In this document: positions 36,397 through 45,665 of the stretch, in pieces
Layout: each line of letters starts with the position of its first letter
How positions within the stretch are numbered: position 1 is the first letter of the stretch
DNA from: a bacterium
GTDB lineage: Bacteria; Zhuqueibacterota; Zhuqueibacteria; Residuimicrobiales; Residuimicrobiaceae
Length of the DNA stretch: 64,000 nt
Direction: 5' to 3'
Assembly: GCA_029565685.1 (NCBI GenBank)
Contig: JAKQNR010000006.1
Coordinates: 1-64,000 of the forward strand
Position numbers and translations under genes: made by a program
The notes under the pieces: model-generated
What the model saw: only the letters and a program-made list of their open reading frames with translations
Told to the model about the DNA's origin: nothing
Databases searched by the model: none

Positions 36397-39138
36397 TTAT
36401 TGACCAGCCCAGGGCGCAGCCCAGAGTCCTGTAGGGGGCGCAGGCGGCATCGCATCCTCAGCCGGCGTTATGAACACCAGATACATGCTGTTGCTGCCCA
36501 CCCCTTCGTTGCCGCCCAAGGTAATGATCCCAGGCGGGAAATACTTTTTGTAGCAGATAAACGGCGAATCGCTGGTTTCGACCAGCCAATCGGTGCGCGT
36601 CCAGGGCTGCAGCCAGAAAGGAGGCGTGGTCACATCGCGATCATAGGCCACGTAGACATGCACGTGCTTGCGCACTCGAAAGGTCAAAAAGGCTGCGTCC
36701 GTGGCATATTTGTCGTTGTTGGCGGTGACGATGCGCGACTGGCCCGCCAGGGCGGCCGGAAAGGTCCGCAGCGTATAGGAGCGATCGATGTAAACGCTGT
36801 CATTATCGGCCGCCTGCACGAGCCGGTAGGCAGCCGGCGCGATTTCCTCGGCCTGGATCGGAAGCGTGAAAGAGTAAGTGAATTGCGTTGCGCTCATGGC
36901 ATTCGCCGCTTTGGAGCTGTCCTGAATGCCGGTAATGGTCAGAGTATAGTCGACGCCGTCCTGATGTGCAGCGGTATGCAGCAGAACGGTCTTTTTATCT
37001 TGCAGCAACTCGGCCCGAAGGATAGACACCGCAGGGGCGATGGCGTAATGGGACAACGTAGTGACTGATACGAGCCGAACCGGCTCACTGAAGACCAGCG
37101 ACAAGTGCGTTGAATCGACCAGCGCCGCGCTTTGCAGCAGCGGCGGCGTTGCATCTGCCAGAGTGGTGAAGGATGCTGAAACGCCCGTCGCACTCACATT
37201 GCCGCTAAAGTCGAGGCTCATCACCTCGTAGATGTAAGAAGTCGCTTCCGACAATCCGCTATCGACAAACTGCAGACCGTTCTGGCGCGCCAACTCTGTT
37301 CCATTGCGCTTGATTACATAGCCCGCAGCCGTGTCGCCGTCTTTTGCTGGATCCGGAGGATCCCAGGCCATGGCGAGGGAGGTCTCGGCGGCTTGCACCA
37401 GCCGCAGATTTTTGGCCGGCAACGGCGGGGTCGTATCGCCGCCGCCGAGACGCAGAGTCACCTGGATCAGCTGTTCAGGAGGCAGCGTAACCGACGCCAA
37501 CAGCGCGTTGACCGGCTCCGGGGCGCCCTGATTGAGGCGGACGCTCTGGATCATTTTCGGCAGAAAATCCGCCTGCAGCTTGACCACCCTGCTGCTGCTG
37601 TTGGTGTTGAACAGAGACACGACGCGCACCGTGTCGTCGCTGGCCATCACCAGGGCGGCGACACCGGGCTCCAGACCGAGCGAGTTATCCTGACGGAAAT
37701 AGAGCACCTCGGTCCACGGCATCTCCCCGCGATCAAAGAGCAGGCCGCCGAAAGCGGTCATGGTCAACCCCTCGATGCCCTCGATATCCGGAAAGTTGTC
37801 CGGGTCCGGCGGTACGGCGGTCATGCTGTCGATCTGGACCAGATTCTTGGAGACCTGCTTTACCGAGCTTTTCAACACCGACAGAATGGCGCCGGCATCC
37901 TTGTAGCGGCGGAAATACCATAATTGCTGTTCGATAGTCGGATAGTCGATGAATCGATACCAGTCCAACAGCCTTGATTCATAGGCTGGATCAGGCTGGC
38001 GGTCCTGCAGACTGAGGGCGGTGATGATTTTTGCCGCATCATAGCAGCGGTTGTCGTTGGTCCAGACGCCGTTCTGCAGAAAAATGGCCGGTGCGTCGTT
38101 GGAGCTTTGGTCAAAACAAAAATTCACCATGCGCTTCATTTTTTCCACATACACCCGCTGACCGGTCAGGCGATAACAGTCTAAAAAAGCGCCGCGACTG
38201 TCGCGGATGCCCTCAAAGCTGCCGTTATCCCAACCCCATCCCCATTGCCATTTATTATCATACCATTTGCCGCTGCAGGTGCCGAACGCGCCGGTCTGCG
38301 GATCAACCTCCCAGGGCAACATCGGCGCGCCGTTCTGCGCCAAATTGCGATCCATGGAGTTGATCCAGCCGTCAAGATAATCCTGCGCCCAGTTTAAATA
38401 ATTCAAATCCTTGGTCGCATGATAGTAAGCAAAGGCCAGTTTGGCAAACTGCATGTTAAAAGGCCAATCAACACCGTAAGGACAGTTCGCATCGATGCCT
38501 CGCGTGCCCGGCCCTAGGCTGCGCATATGGCGGGTCACTGGATTATACCACGGCTCACAGCCGGGGGCAAAATTGCCGCAGTGCTCCACGAGATCCCGTA
38601 ACAAAGCGACCACCTCTGTATCGCCCGGCTTGACATAGGCCAGATTGGCGAGAAGAATCAACGCCTCCATCGTATGTTCGGTATCGGGAAAAGGATCCTT
38701 GAAATAACCGTGATCAAACCGGGTCTTGTTGCGCGCGTAATAGACCTGCAAAATTTTCTTCACCGCCGTATAAATTGCCTCATCGCCGGTCAATAGGTAA
38801 TAGGGCGTCCAGGCGAGAAACAGCTCGGTTTCATCATCCATGCGCCAGATGTTGAGAGAAGAGTAGATCCGGCCATCCGCTTGCTGCCATTTCATGGTCT
38901 CGTAGAAAAACTTTTTAGCAAGATCGCGCAGCCAAAGTTGATAAGAAACCCATGCCGGGTAAGAGGAATTCTCTATCAACGAGTCCGCATAATTCTCTTC
39001 GAGAAAACGATGATAATCCTCTGTCTGCGCCTCAGCCCGGTCAACCCCCAATCCGGGGATCACGCCATCTCCTATATGCGAGAACAGTACGATCATTCCA
39101 ATATAAAGGATCGCCCTCCTCCTCACCCTGTCTTCCAT
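36397..39138 (-). CDS. Secreted multidomain protein with an alpha/alpha-barrel glycosidase-like domain
   Basis: The N-terminal signal or anchor segment (about 10-37) is followed by a ~450-residue all-helical domain with repeated W/Y-rich helices (for example WDNGSFEGIRDSRGAFLDCYRLTG), as in (alpha/alpha)6 glycosidases. A linker with TTPPLPAKNL leads to a fibronectin type III domain (about 569-660), an SbsA-type Ig-like domain (about 664-760) and the C-terminal domain (about 766-896) shared with the next gene. No GH family could be assigned with confidence. AGGAG precedes the ATG at 39138. The pair, 43 bases apart, probably works on one substrate. Confidence 0.72.
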   Translation of the reverse strand: MEDRVRRRAILYIGMIVLFSHIGDGVIPGLGVDRAEAQTEDYHRFLEENYADSLIENSSYPAWVSYQLWLRDLAKKFFYETMKWQQADGRIYSSLNIWRMDDETELFLAWTPYYLLTGDEAIYTAVKKILQVYYARNKTRFDHGYFKDPFPDTEHTMEALILLANLAYVKPGDTEVVALLRDLVEHCGNFAPGCEPWYNPVTRHMRSLGPGTRGIDANCPYGVDWPFNMQFAKLAFAYYHATKDLNYLNWAQDYLDGWINSMDRNLAQNGAPMLPWEVDPQTGAFGTCSGKWYDNKWQWGWGWDNGSFEGIRDSRGAFLDCYRLTGQRVYVEKMKRMVNFCFDQSSNDAPAIFLQNGVWTNDNRCYDAAKIITALSLQDRQPDPAYESRLLDWYRFIDYPTIEQQLWYFRRYKDAGAILSVLKSSVKQVSKNLVQIDSMTAVPPDPDNFPDIEGIEGLTMTAFGGLLFDRGEMPWTEVLYFRQDNSLGLEPGVAALVMASDDTVRVVSLFNTNSSSRVVKLQADFLPKMIQSVRLNQGAPEPVNALLASVTLPPEQLIQVTLRLGGGDTTPPLPAKNLRLVQAAETSLAMAWDPPDPAKDGDTAAGYVIKRNGTELARQNGLQFVDSGLSEATSYIYEVMSLDFSGNVSATGVSASFTTLADATPPLLQSAALVDSTHLSLVFSEPVRLVSVTTLSHYAIAPAVSILRAELLQDKKTVLLHTAAHQDGVDYTLTITGIQDSSKAANAMSATQFTYSFTLPIQAEEIAPAAYRLVQAADNDSVYIDRSYTLRTFPAALAGQSRIVTANNDKYATDAAFLTFRVRKHVHVYVAYDRDVTTPPFWLQPWTRTDWLVETSDSPFICYKKYFPPGIITLGGNEGVGSNSMYLVFITPAEDAMPPAPPTGLWAAPWAGQ

Positions 39139-39408
39139 CCATCCACTCCTTAACCCTAGCATTGCACTCATCGGCTCAAACTGTTTCTTTCCTGGGACAC
39201 TCGATTTTCAGTTTTAGGATGCCATGCCACAAAATGAAAATCCCCCCGGCAGCCTATTTGCTTAAGATTAAAATTATAAAATAGATGCTTTGACAACCGC
39301 AGTCACAGTTCTCTGCAGCCCTTTGCACACTGCATTTGAAAGCAATTATTATACCAATAATTCAAAAAGCGCATTTTTACAAGACAATAAATATCAATTA
39401 ATTAAAAT
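39139..39408 (+). other. AT-rich noncoding stretch upstream of the glycosidase pair
   Basis: No gene is seen. The stretch is unusually AT-rich for this window and should hold the promoter of the minus-strand glycosidase pair, but I cannot pick out a convincing -35/-10 pair. It ends at the terminator of the exopolysaccharide locus. Confidence 0.45.
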
Positions 39409-39430
39409 AAAAAAAGGCCGCAGGCCCTTT
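39409..39430 (-). terminator. Intrinsic terminator at the end of the exopolysaccharide locus
   Basis: On the minus strand AAAGGGCC pairs with GGCCTTTT around TGC (one G-T pair), and the T run continues over 39409-39415. It lies about 105 bases after the last gene of the locus. Confidence 0.75.
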
Positions 39431-39535
39431 CAACTTTAATTACATTATTTACAATTGTTATTTGCTGGATATTTTCTGAACAGACGGGAATTTCGTTTGT
39501 GTAAGACGGGATTGAAACTTTTGTAATCGATGAAT

Positions 39536-40282
39536 CTATTTGCGTTGTTTCACTACCTTGGCAGGAACGCCCACAGCGATGGCAAATTCAGGAATATTTT
39601 CCGTAACCACGGCGCCGGCGCCGACGACTGCATCACGTCCGATGGAGATCCCATCCAACACCGTGACCCGTGCGCCCAACCAGCAGTTTCGCTGCAGGGT
39701 GATGCCCCCTTTGTAAACCAGCTCCTGCTCAGTGATCGGAATAGAGGGATCGCTGTAGGTGTGCGTGCCCCCTCCGACCAGGTAGACATACGGCGCCAGC
39801 AGGACCGAGTCCTCCAGGACCAATTGATTGCCGCCCACAGCGTGCAGCATGGAAAACGTGCCGATACCCACATTGTCGCCGATGGTGATGTCCCCGTCCT
39901 TGCAGCCGAGAACCGTATGACGGCCGAGGATCACGCGATCGCCGATGACGATGCCGCGGTTGTGGTCTCCCCGCGCATCCAGCACACAGCCGTCGTCGAT
40001 GACCACCTTGGAGCCGATGCGGATTTTCAATCCATGGCGGATCACCACGTCCTTGCCGAAAATCACCCCTTTGCCGCATGCCTGCAACAGGCGAGGATAC
40101 AGCCATTTTCGCAACGCCAATCCCAGAGCGCCGGGGATCGGAGTAATGAACAATGTGATGAATTCATATTTGATCAGATAGCATATCCGGCGGGTGCCCA
40201 GCACGATGTTCTGATAGCGCTGTAAAAAAGAGGTGGCGTCATCGGTGATCATGCGATTTACTTTTTGCAGTTTTTCCGCCAT
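39536..40282 (-). CDS. Hexapeptide-repeat acyltransferase (left-handed beta-helix)
   Basis: From about residue 75 the sequence is a run of hexapeptide repeats (IGSKVVIDDGCVLDA, IVIGDRVILGRHTVLG, ITIGDNVGIGTFSMLH), ending with VVGAGAVVTENIPEFAIAVGVPAKVVKQ, the usual ending of O-acetyltransferases of the maltose/galactoside acetyltransferase type. The first ~70 residues include a hydrophobic stretch that may bind the membrane. It would use acetyl-CoA to O-acetylate a sugar of the polysaccharide. It is the last gene of the locus, with the terminator downstream. Confidence 0.85.
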   Translation of the reverse strand: MAEKLQKVNRMITDDATSFLQRYQNIVLGTRRICYLIKYEFITLFITPIPGALGLALRKWLYPRLLQACGKGVIFGKDVVIRHGLKIRIGSKVVIDDGCVLDARGDHNRGIVIGDRVILGRHTVLGCKDGDITIGDNVGIGTFSMLHAVGGNQLVLEDSVLLAPYVYLVGGGTHTYSDPSIPITEQELVYKGGITLQRNCWLGARVTVLDGISIGRDAVVGAGAVVTENIPEFAIAVGVPAKVVKQRK

Positions 40283-40374
40283 ACCCGCTTCCTCATAGTG
40301 AGAGCTGCACGCTTGATCCCAAAGCCGCTGAGATTCTCGCCTGCTTTCGGCGGATTCCAGGCGGCGATGGATTC

Positions 40375-41799
40375 TTAATCTTCAACCACGTTCTGCGCGA
40401 ACGATTCCAGATGGCGCTGCCATTGTCCAGCGGACCAGCGGCCGTCGTCGTCAAGGCACTGGGCTGCTTTGTAGGCCATGTCGATGGTATGATGGGTGTT
40501 GTCGTGTACGAACAATCCCTGACGTCCCAAACGGATCAGCCGGGGGAAACGAGACAGATAGTCTTCCAGTGTTTGCAGGCGATCGGCAAAAGCCAGATCG
40601 TATACCGGATAGACAAAGGGCGCCCGCTTGGAAAAGCTATCGATCACGCGGCACTGAACCGGCAAAGCGGCTTTGCGCAGATCGGTCAGTACATGCGCGG
40701 TGATCTCGGCATCTGTTTGATTCCAGACCGGGCTGTCCGGATTACAGGGTATCTCGAAGCAGAGGCCGGTGCGGCCGGCCGGCTCAACCGCGCGGCGATA
40801 ATTTTTCGTTTCTGACAGCCGGGAAAAGATCAAGTCTTTTTGCGGGAAATAGTGCGCGTCGAAGGGAGTGAACTGATCGGTCTCTAAAATCACATAGTGC
40901 AACACCATCGCGCGAAAGCGCAGCGCTTCCACAGCCTGCATCACCGCGGCCGGCGCAACCGGGTGGATGAGACGAACCAGGACCGTCAGGGGAATGGTGG
41001 AAAAAAGCATATCCGCCTGCAGACTTGCGCCGCCCTGCTGATGCACAATCCAGCTTCCATCGGTTTGCTGTTCGATGCGATCGATTTGCACGCGTGTGGT
41101 CAGCGAACCGCCCAACCGTTGCACCTCTTGCGCCAGAACCCGGCTGATCTGGCCGAATCCTTTGGCCGGATAAAAGAAACGCCCGGCGCCCGGCCGCCTC
41201 AAGCCGGGCATCTTGTACAGGACCTTGGCCGCCATTTTCCAAAAGCTGTTGGCTGCCACCCGACGCTGCGCCTGCACAGCGGCGATTTGCTCCGGCGCTA
41301 GTCCCCACAATTTTTCCGCATAAGGGAAATAAAACGATTCACAAAAGGTTTTGCCCAGGCCGTTCTCCAGAACGTCTGCGAAAGAGACCGGCTCTTCCCG
41401 CCGCATAAACGGCTTGACCAGGCTGTCGCGGAGAAAACCGGCGACAAAGGCCGGCGGCAGTTTGCACATCAACTCGAGGGGCTTGAGCGGAAATTGCACA
41501 AACCGGTCAAACAGGCGAATACGCCCATATCTCGGTTGATCCAGCAGTTCACCGGCCAGCAGGTTTTGCAGCTCCCTCAAGATCTCGGGCGAGGTGGAGG
41601 GATGCAGTCGGTGGCTGCCGTAATCAAAGATCAGCCCTTCGTGCTCAAAGCTGGCGGCCAGACCGCCCACCTGATCGGATTTTTCCAGCACCGCCACGTC
41701 CGCTTTCAATTGTGGACGCTGCAGCCATTTCATCGCCAGGGCCAAGCCCGCCGGCCCGGCGCCGAGCACAACCAGTTTTTTCCTACCCTTCTCCATCAT
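40375..41799 (-). CDS. FAD/NAD(P)-dependent oxidoreductase, protoporphyrinogen oxidase-like
   Basis: The N-terminal dinucleotide-binding motif is VVLGAGPAGLALA (about 10-22), followed by VLEKSDQVGGLAASF, the second FAD motif of the amine-oxidase superfamily. The stretch FDYGSHRLHPS resembles the GGHRFF segment of the UDP-galactopyranose mutase-like proteins found in polysaccharide loci. The C-terminal region (GLFVHDNTHHTIDMAYKAAQC) closes the flavin site. Its role in the locus is not clear; a sugar-nucleotide or lipid-carrier redox step is possible. It is not a haem-pathway enzyme by context. Confidence 0.78.
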   Translation of the reverse strand: MMEKGRKKLVVLGAGPAGLALAMKWLQRPQLKADVAVLEKSDQVGGLAASFEHEGLIFDYGSHRLHPSTSPEILRELQNLLAGELLDQPRYGRIRLFDRFVQFPLKPLELMCKLPPAFVAGFLRDSLVKPFMRREEPVSFADVLENGLGKTFCESFYFPYAEKLWGLAPEQIAAVQAQRRVAANSFWKMAAKVLYKMPGLRRPGAGRFFYPAKGFGQISRVLAQEVQRLGGSLTTRVQIDRIEQQTDGSWIVHQQGGASLQADMLFSTIPLTVLVRLIHPVAPAAVMQAVEALRFRAMVLHYVILETDQFTPFDAHYFPQKDLIFSRLSETKNYRRAVEPAGRTGLCFEIPCNPDSPVWNQTDAEITAHVLTDLRKAALPVQCRVIDSFSKRAPFVYPVYDLAFADRLQTLEDYLSRFPRLIRLGRQGLFVHDNTHHTIDMAYKAAQCLDDDGRWSAGQWQRHLESFAQNVVED

Positions 41800-41818
41800 C
41801 GCCCTTTATCTCTTCGTG

Positions 41819-43180
41819 TCATGGTTTGCCGGTGTCCTGCGGACGGCATCGAGATACGACAAACTTGAACTTGCCCGGCGTTTCCTGGCGAATATCGTCC
41901 CGATATACAAAGGTAAAGCTCAATTGCCGGTTCACTTTGACCAACAGGGCTTCCCTTAGCTGCTCAGCCTCCTGTTGATCGAACTCGGGCGTAGTGACTA
42001 GTTCCACCTGAACGGAGTTCAGGTTCTCCTGAATCAATCTGGCTTTTTGAATGCCCCTGCGGCCGAAAAAGGCAAAATGCATTCCAGAGTACCGTGCTCC
42101 GTTTTCTGTATAGATGCAGTCGTCGATGCGGCCGATCACCGAACGGATCAACGGCAGAGTGCGGCCGCAGCCACAGCGTTCATCGCCGGCCGCCACGCCG
42201 CGGTCGCGCGTGTTGTAGCGCAGCAGCGGCTGAGCGAAATTGTGCAATCCCGTGGCCACGATCCACCCCTCTTCGCCGGGTTGTACCGCCACGCCGTCGT
42301 CGTTGACGATCTCGGTGATGCCGTACTCCGGGAAGATATGATAGCCGCCTGACGGGCACTGGGCGAAAAAGGCGTTGTGCTCTTTCAACCCGTAATGGTC
42401 CAGAATCGGCGCAGGCCAGACGCGGCTGATTTCCGCTTTTTGAAAATCGTACAGCGCCTCGGAGGTGGGGGTGACCACCCGCGGCTTCCATTCGGTCAGG
42501 CCGGACTCCTGCAGCAGAAGCGCCAGCTTTTGCATAGCCTGCGGATGGCCGCGCAGCAGCCGTGGTCGATAGCGCAGCAGAACCTGATAATAATCCGGTA
42601 AATTCTCTTTGTCAATCAGATCCGAATTGAATTCAAGAGAATTAATCTTCCAATTGCGAATGTAGCGTGCCCGACCGTGAGTGGTCAGATGCCGGTCCTG
42701 ATCGGTGAACACCCGGCTGCGCAGATCGAGAAACGATTGGCCGATGCGAAACCCGGCCCAGCGCCAAAAGCGTTGCATGCTGCACAGCTCCATCACATTG
42801 GAACCGCGGTCCCAAAACACGGTCAAGGGCGTACCGGTGGTCCCGGAGGTGGTGATGGCCTTGGGCCTGTAGGCTTGCCCATTTCGCGCCATAAACCGGT
42901 CCGGTGCGGCGCGCAAGACCTCCTTATCCAACAACGGCAAGCGGCGCAATTGGTCAAAAACGTTTTCCCGGTTGAGCCGCTCAGGGGACAGTCCGATTTT
43001 TTTAAACAGATCGATGTAATAAGGCACCTGTTGAGAACAGTGGAGCAGCAGCGGCAGCAGATGGTCCGCTTGATAACTGTGGAACTGTTCCGCTGTCCAG
43101 TGCTCAGCCCGCCGCATGAGCCAGTAGGTTCGGGCCAGGTCTTTGAGGTAGAAGAAATCAGCTATTTTGAATTCAATCAT
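41819..43180 (-). CDS. CapK-like phenylacetate--CoA ligase family protein
   Basis: CapK-type proteins are adenylate-forming enzymes encoded in capsule loci. The ATP-binding motif is TTSGTTGTPLTVFWD (about 109-123). HYGLKEHNAFFAQC and RYNTRDRG mark the later adenylation motifs. It lacks any phenylacetate catabolic neighbours. It probably activates an acyl or amino-acid group for attachment to the polysaccharide, possibly with the acyltransferase at 39536. The start at 43180 (MIEFKIAD) is preferred over one 19 codons upstream. Confidence 0.82.
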   Translation of the reverse strand: MIEFKIADFFYLKDLARTYWLMRRAEHWTAEQFHSYQADHLLPLLLHCSQQVPYYIDLFKKIGLSPERLNRENVFDQLRRLPLLDKEVLRAAPDRFMARNGQAYRPKAITTSGTTGTPLTVFWDRGSNVMELCSMQRFWRWAGFRIGQSFLDLRSRVFTDQDRHLTTHGRARYIRNWKINSLEFNSDLIDKENLPDYYQVLLRYRPRLLRGHPQAMQKLALLLQESGLTEWKPRVVTPTSEALYDFQKAEISRVWPAPILDHYGLKEHNAFFAQCPSGGYHIFPEYGITEIVNDDGVAVQPGEEGWIVATGLHNFAQPLLRYNTRDRGVAAGDERCGCGRTLPLIRSVIGRIDDCIYTENGARYSGMHFAFFGRRGIQKARLIQENLNSVQVELVTTPEFDQQEAEQLREALLVKVNRQLSFTFVYRDDIRQETPGKFKFVVSRCRPQDTGKP

Positions 43181-43260
43181 AGAGTTACCGTACAAAAGGA
43201 CGACCAGAAGACCGGAAAGCGAATCCGGCCCTGACAAAGGAATTTGGGGTCCAGTCTAGC

Positions 43261-44211
43261 TCAGGAGGGCGGCAGCGGATCCAGTTCCACCACCGCATGG
43301 GTGCGATACTCCAGAGGATTCTGCAGGCCGATTTTGCGCGCCAATCCGTCGGACATCATGCCGATGAGCAAAATTTGCAGTCCGGCTAAAAGCAGGATCA
43401 TGGCGGTGATGGAGATCGTCCGATGGGTGAGGATATACAGTCCCAGGTTGCCGCCGTTCTTCTCTGCGGCCACCATGATATCCAGAATGAATTTCACCGC
43501 CCCGGTGATAAAGCACAAAAAGGAGGCGGGGATGAATATTTTGAGGGGATTGAAGAGCATGGACAATCGCAAAGTCAGAATCATGAAATTGATAAAATCC
43601 CAGGGAACGATTTTCGATTTGCCCACACGCTGATGATACTCGATCGGCAGATAAGAGACGACATAGTTGTCCGACAACAGGGCCACCGTCAACGTGGTAG
43701 TGAAGGAAAAGCGGTCGGAGACCACGCTGAAATAGCGCATTGCCAGGCTGCGGCGAAACGCCCGCATACCCGAGTTGAGATCCGGTATCTTTTGCGCGGT
43801 GATGTATTGGGCCAGTCGCCGCAGAATCCACTTGGCCGGCCGGCGCAGCAGTGGAATGTTTTCTTTGGCGCGCATACCGACAACCATGTCCGCGTCTTTC
43901 AGCGCCGCGATCAGCTCCGGTATGGATTCCGCCGGATAGGTCCCGTCTGCGTCCATAATCACCAGGCGTTCATGACGACCGGCGAGAATGCCGCTCTTCA
44001 GGGAAGCGCCGTAGCCGCGGTTGCGCTTGTGCTGCAGCACCCGCACACCCTGCTCCAAAGCGATGCGGGCGGTTTGATCTGCTGATCCATCGTCGATGAC
44101 GATGATTTCGAATGTGCGGCCTTGCAACGCGGCGCGGAGCCCTTGAATCACCGAAGCGATGGATCCGGCTTCATTATAGGCGGGAATCAGAATGGAGAAA
44201 GGTTCATTCAT
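43261..44211 (-). CDS. Glycosyltransferase family 2 with C-terminal membrane segments
   Basis: The GT-A domain starts FSILIPAYNEAGSIA and has VIDDGSADQT (about 38-47) and the DXD-type motif MDADGTYP (about 90-97), so the active site looks complete. HQRVGKSK precedes two or three membrane segments (from about residue 215). It belongs to the DPM1/GtrB-like group that loads sugars onto polyprenyl phosphate. It could provide the donor for the GT39-like protein encoded next upstream. Confidence 0.86.
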   Translation of the reverse strand: MNEPFSILIPAYNEAGSIASVIQGLRAALQGRTFEIIVIDDGSADQTARIALEQGVRVLQHKRNRGYGASLKSGILAGRHERLVIMDADGTYPAESIPELIAALKDADMVVGMRAKENIPLLRRPAKWILRRLAQYITAQKIPDLNSGMRAFRRSLAMRYFSVVSDRFSFTTTLTVALLSDNYVVSYLPIEYHQRVGKSKIVPWDFINFMILTLRLSMLFNPLKIFIPASFLCFITGAVKFILDIMVAAEKNGGNLGLYILTHRTISITAMILLLAGLQILLIGMMSDGLARKIGLQNPLEYRTHAVVELDPLPPS

Positions 44212-44246
44212 ACACTATACCTGGTTGATCGGCAGATGAGACTATT

Positions 44247-45587
44247 TTATTTTCCCGCGGGCATCGTTACGATGCGCACGGTGAGCGTATACACGATGTC
44301 ATACGTCAACATCAGGGAGAGCAGTCCGTACAGCGCCGGTCTGAACGCAATCCGGCGGCGTGTCCCCAAAGGCCGCTCAGCGGATGCAAATCGGTCCAGG
44401 ATCAGGCTGGTGCAAAAGAGAAACGGCAGAAACAGGATCAATATATGCCGCACCGACAGCCCGAGATAGCCCCACCAGGCTGTCAGAATGCCATAGCCGA
44501 TGAACAACCCGGCGATGAACAACAGGAGAAATGCATGGCGGCGGAGCAAAGACAGCGTCCGGCGGCCGTTCAACGCCAGTGCTGCTGCGGCGAAAAGGCC
44601 GTACAGAAGCACGTACTTGAGAAACCCATAAGAACGATAGCAGGCCTTCGCCACGTTCACGCTTCCGACTGCAAGGCGAGATCCGATATGACCGAGGCCG
44701 TGTTTGCGGATATAATTCCGCGCATTGGGGATTTCATCGGCCGCCATGTCCGGCCAGCCGAAACGATCACCATGCGCTTTAGGTCCGTTCTTCCACTCCT
44801 CCGTGGTGTCGCACCAAAAATAAAAAGTCGAGTTCACATTGTAGAAATAGCGCCCGAATACCTGCTTGCTGGTGCGCAGGTATGGGCTCATGAGCAAAAG
44901 ATAGATGACCGGCACCAGCAGCCATTGGCCGGCCGCGCGCCAGCCTCCGGCCGTCGCCCGGTCTGGACGGCCGCGCCAGGTCTCGTAGATCAGCTTGAAT
45001 CCGCCGATGACCACCAAGGCGACCATCTGCGGCAGCACCGAGGCTTTGGTCAGATGGTTGACGGCGAAAAGGACGCCGGCGGCTGCCGCGGTCTTCCAGT
45101 CCGGCTGCGTGAACAGGCGCACCATCAGCAAAAAAAGAAAAAAATTGAGAAAATAAAAAGCCACATCCGCCTGTACATACGCGGCTTTAAAGATGAACAC
45201 AGTAAAGGCGGAGACCAGCCACATGAAAGCCGCAGCGGAGAACGACAGCCTACGCCGCAGGATCAGGTAAAGCAGGACGAGAAAGGCCAAGGTGAGAAAC
45301 AAGCTGAACCGCTTGCCGGCCTGAAAAAACTGCTCCTCGGTCCAACCGGTTTGATAGATCAACGAGAGCAAAAAGGGATAGGCGGGCATCCGGTTGCGAT
45401 CGCCGATGTACGCATAACCGGTATCGTGCAGCAACCGGCCGTAATGCAGATAGCCGTTCTGGTCGAACGTGGTCACATCGACATTGACCTGCCGGCTGTG
45501 ACGGAGGCCGCCCCAGTAGATCAAGCCCAGCGCGAGCAGCAGACCGAATAGAGCCACTCGGTTGCGCCCTGCCGTTGACAGCCGCAT
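44247..45587 (-). CDS. Polytopic GT-C-like membrane protein (PMT/GT39 type)
   Basis: The 447-residue protein has about ten membrane helices. Its first outside loop carries VDVTTFDQNGYLHYG, with an acidic residue in the place used by PMT-type transferases, and RMPAYPFLLSL follows in the pattern typical of the GT39 superfamily. A large outside loop lies at about 235-300. It probably transfers a lipid-linked sugar on the periplasmic side; a Wzy-like polymerase cannot be excluded. The start at 45587 has AAGGTG upstream; other in-frame starts lie at 45599 (GTG) and 45641. Confidence 0.7.
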   Translation of the reverse strand: MRLSTAGRNRVALFGLLLALGLIYWGGLRHSRQVNVDVTTFDQNGYLHYGRLLHDTGYAYIGDRNRMPAYPFLLSLIYQTGWTEEQFFQAGKRFSLFLTLAFLVLLYLILRRRLSFSAAAFMWLVSAFTVFIFKAAYVQADVAFYFLNFFLFLLMVRLFTQPDWKTAAAAGVLFAVNHLTKASVLPQMVALVVIGGFKLIYETWRGRPDRATAGGWRAAGQWLLVPVIYLLLMSPYLRTSKQVFGRYFYNVNSTFYFWCDTTEEWKNGPKAHGDRFGWPDMAADEIPNARNYIRKHGLGHIGSRLAVGSVNVAKACYRSYGFLKYVLLYGLFAAAALALNGRRTLSLLRRHAFLLLFIAGLFIGYGILTAWWGYLGLSVRHILILFLPFLFCTSLILDRFASAERPLGTRRRIAFRPALYGLLSLMLTYDIVYTLTVRIVTMPAGK

Positions 45588-45665
45588 GAATCGATTCACC
45601 TTTTGAAAACCTCCCGCGCATCTTTGCATGGGTCCCGGCAAAACCGGATCACCGAAAGCGCCGGC

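Noticed and set aside
35094..36434. A 446-codon open frame on the plus strand
   Set aside because: It is antisense to the DUF5060-type glycosidase, whose signal peptide and motifs make it the real gene.
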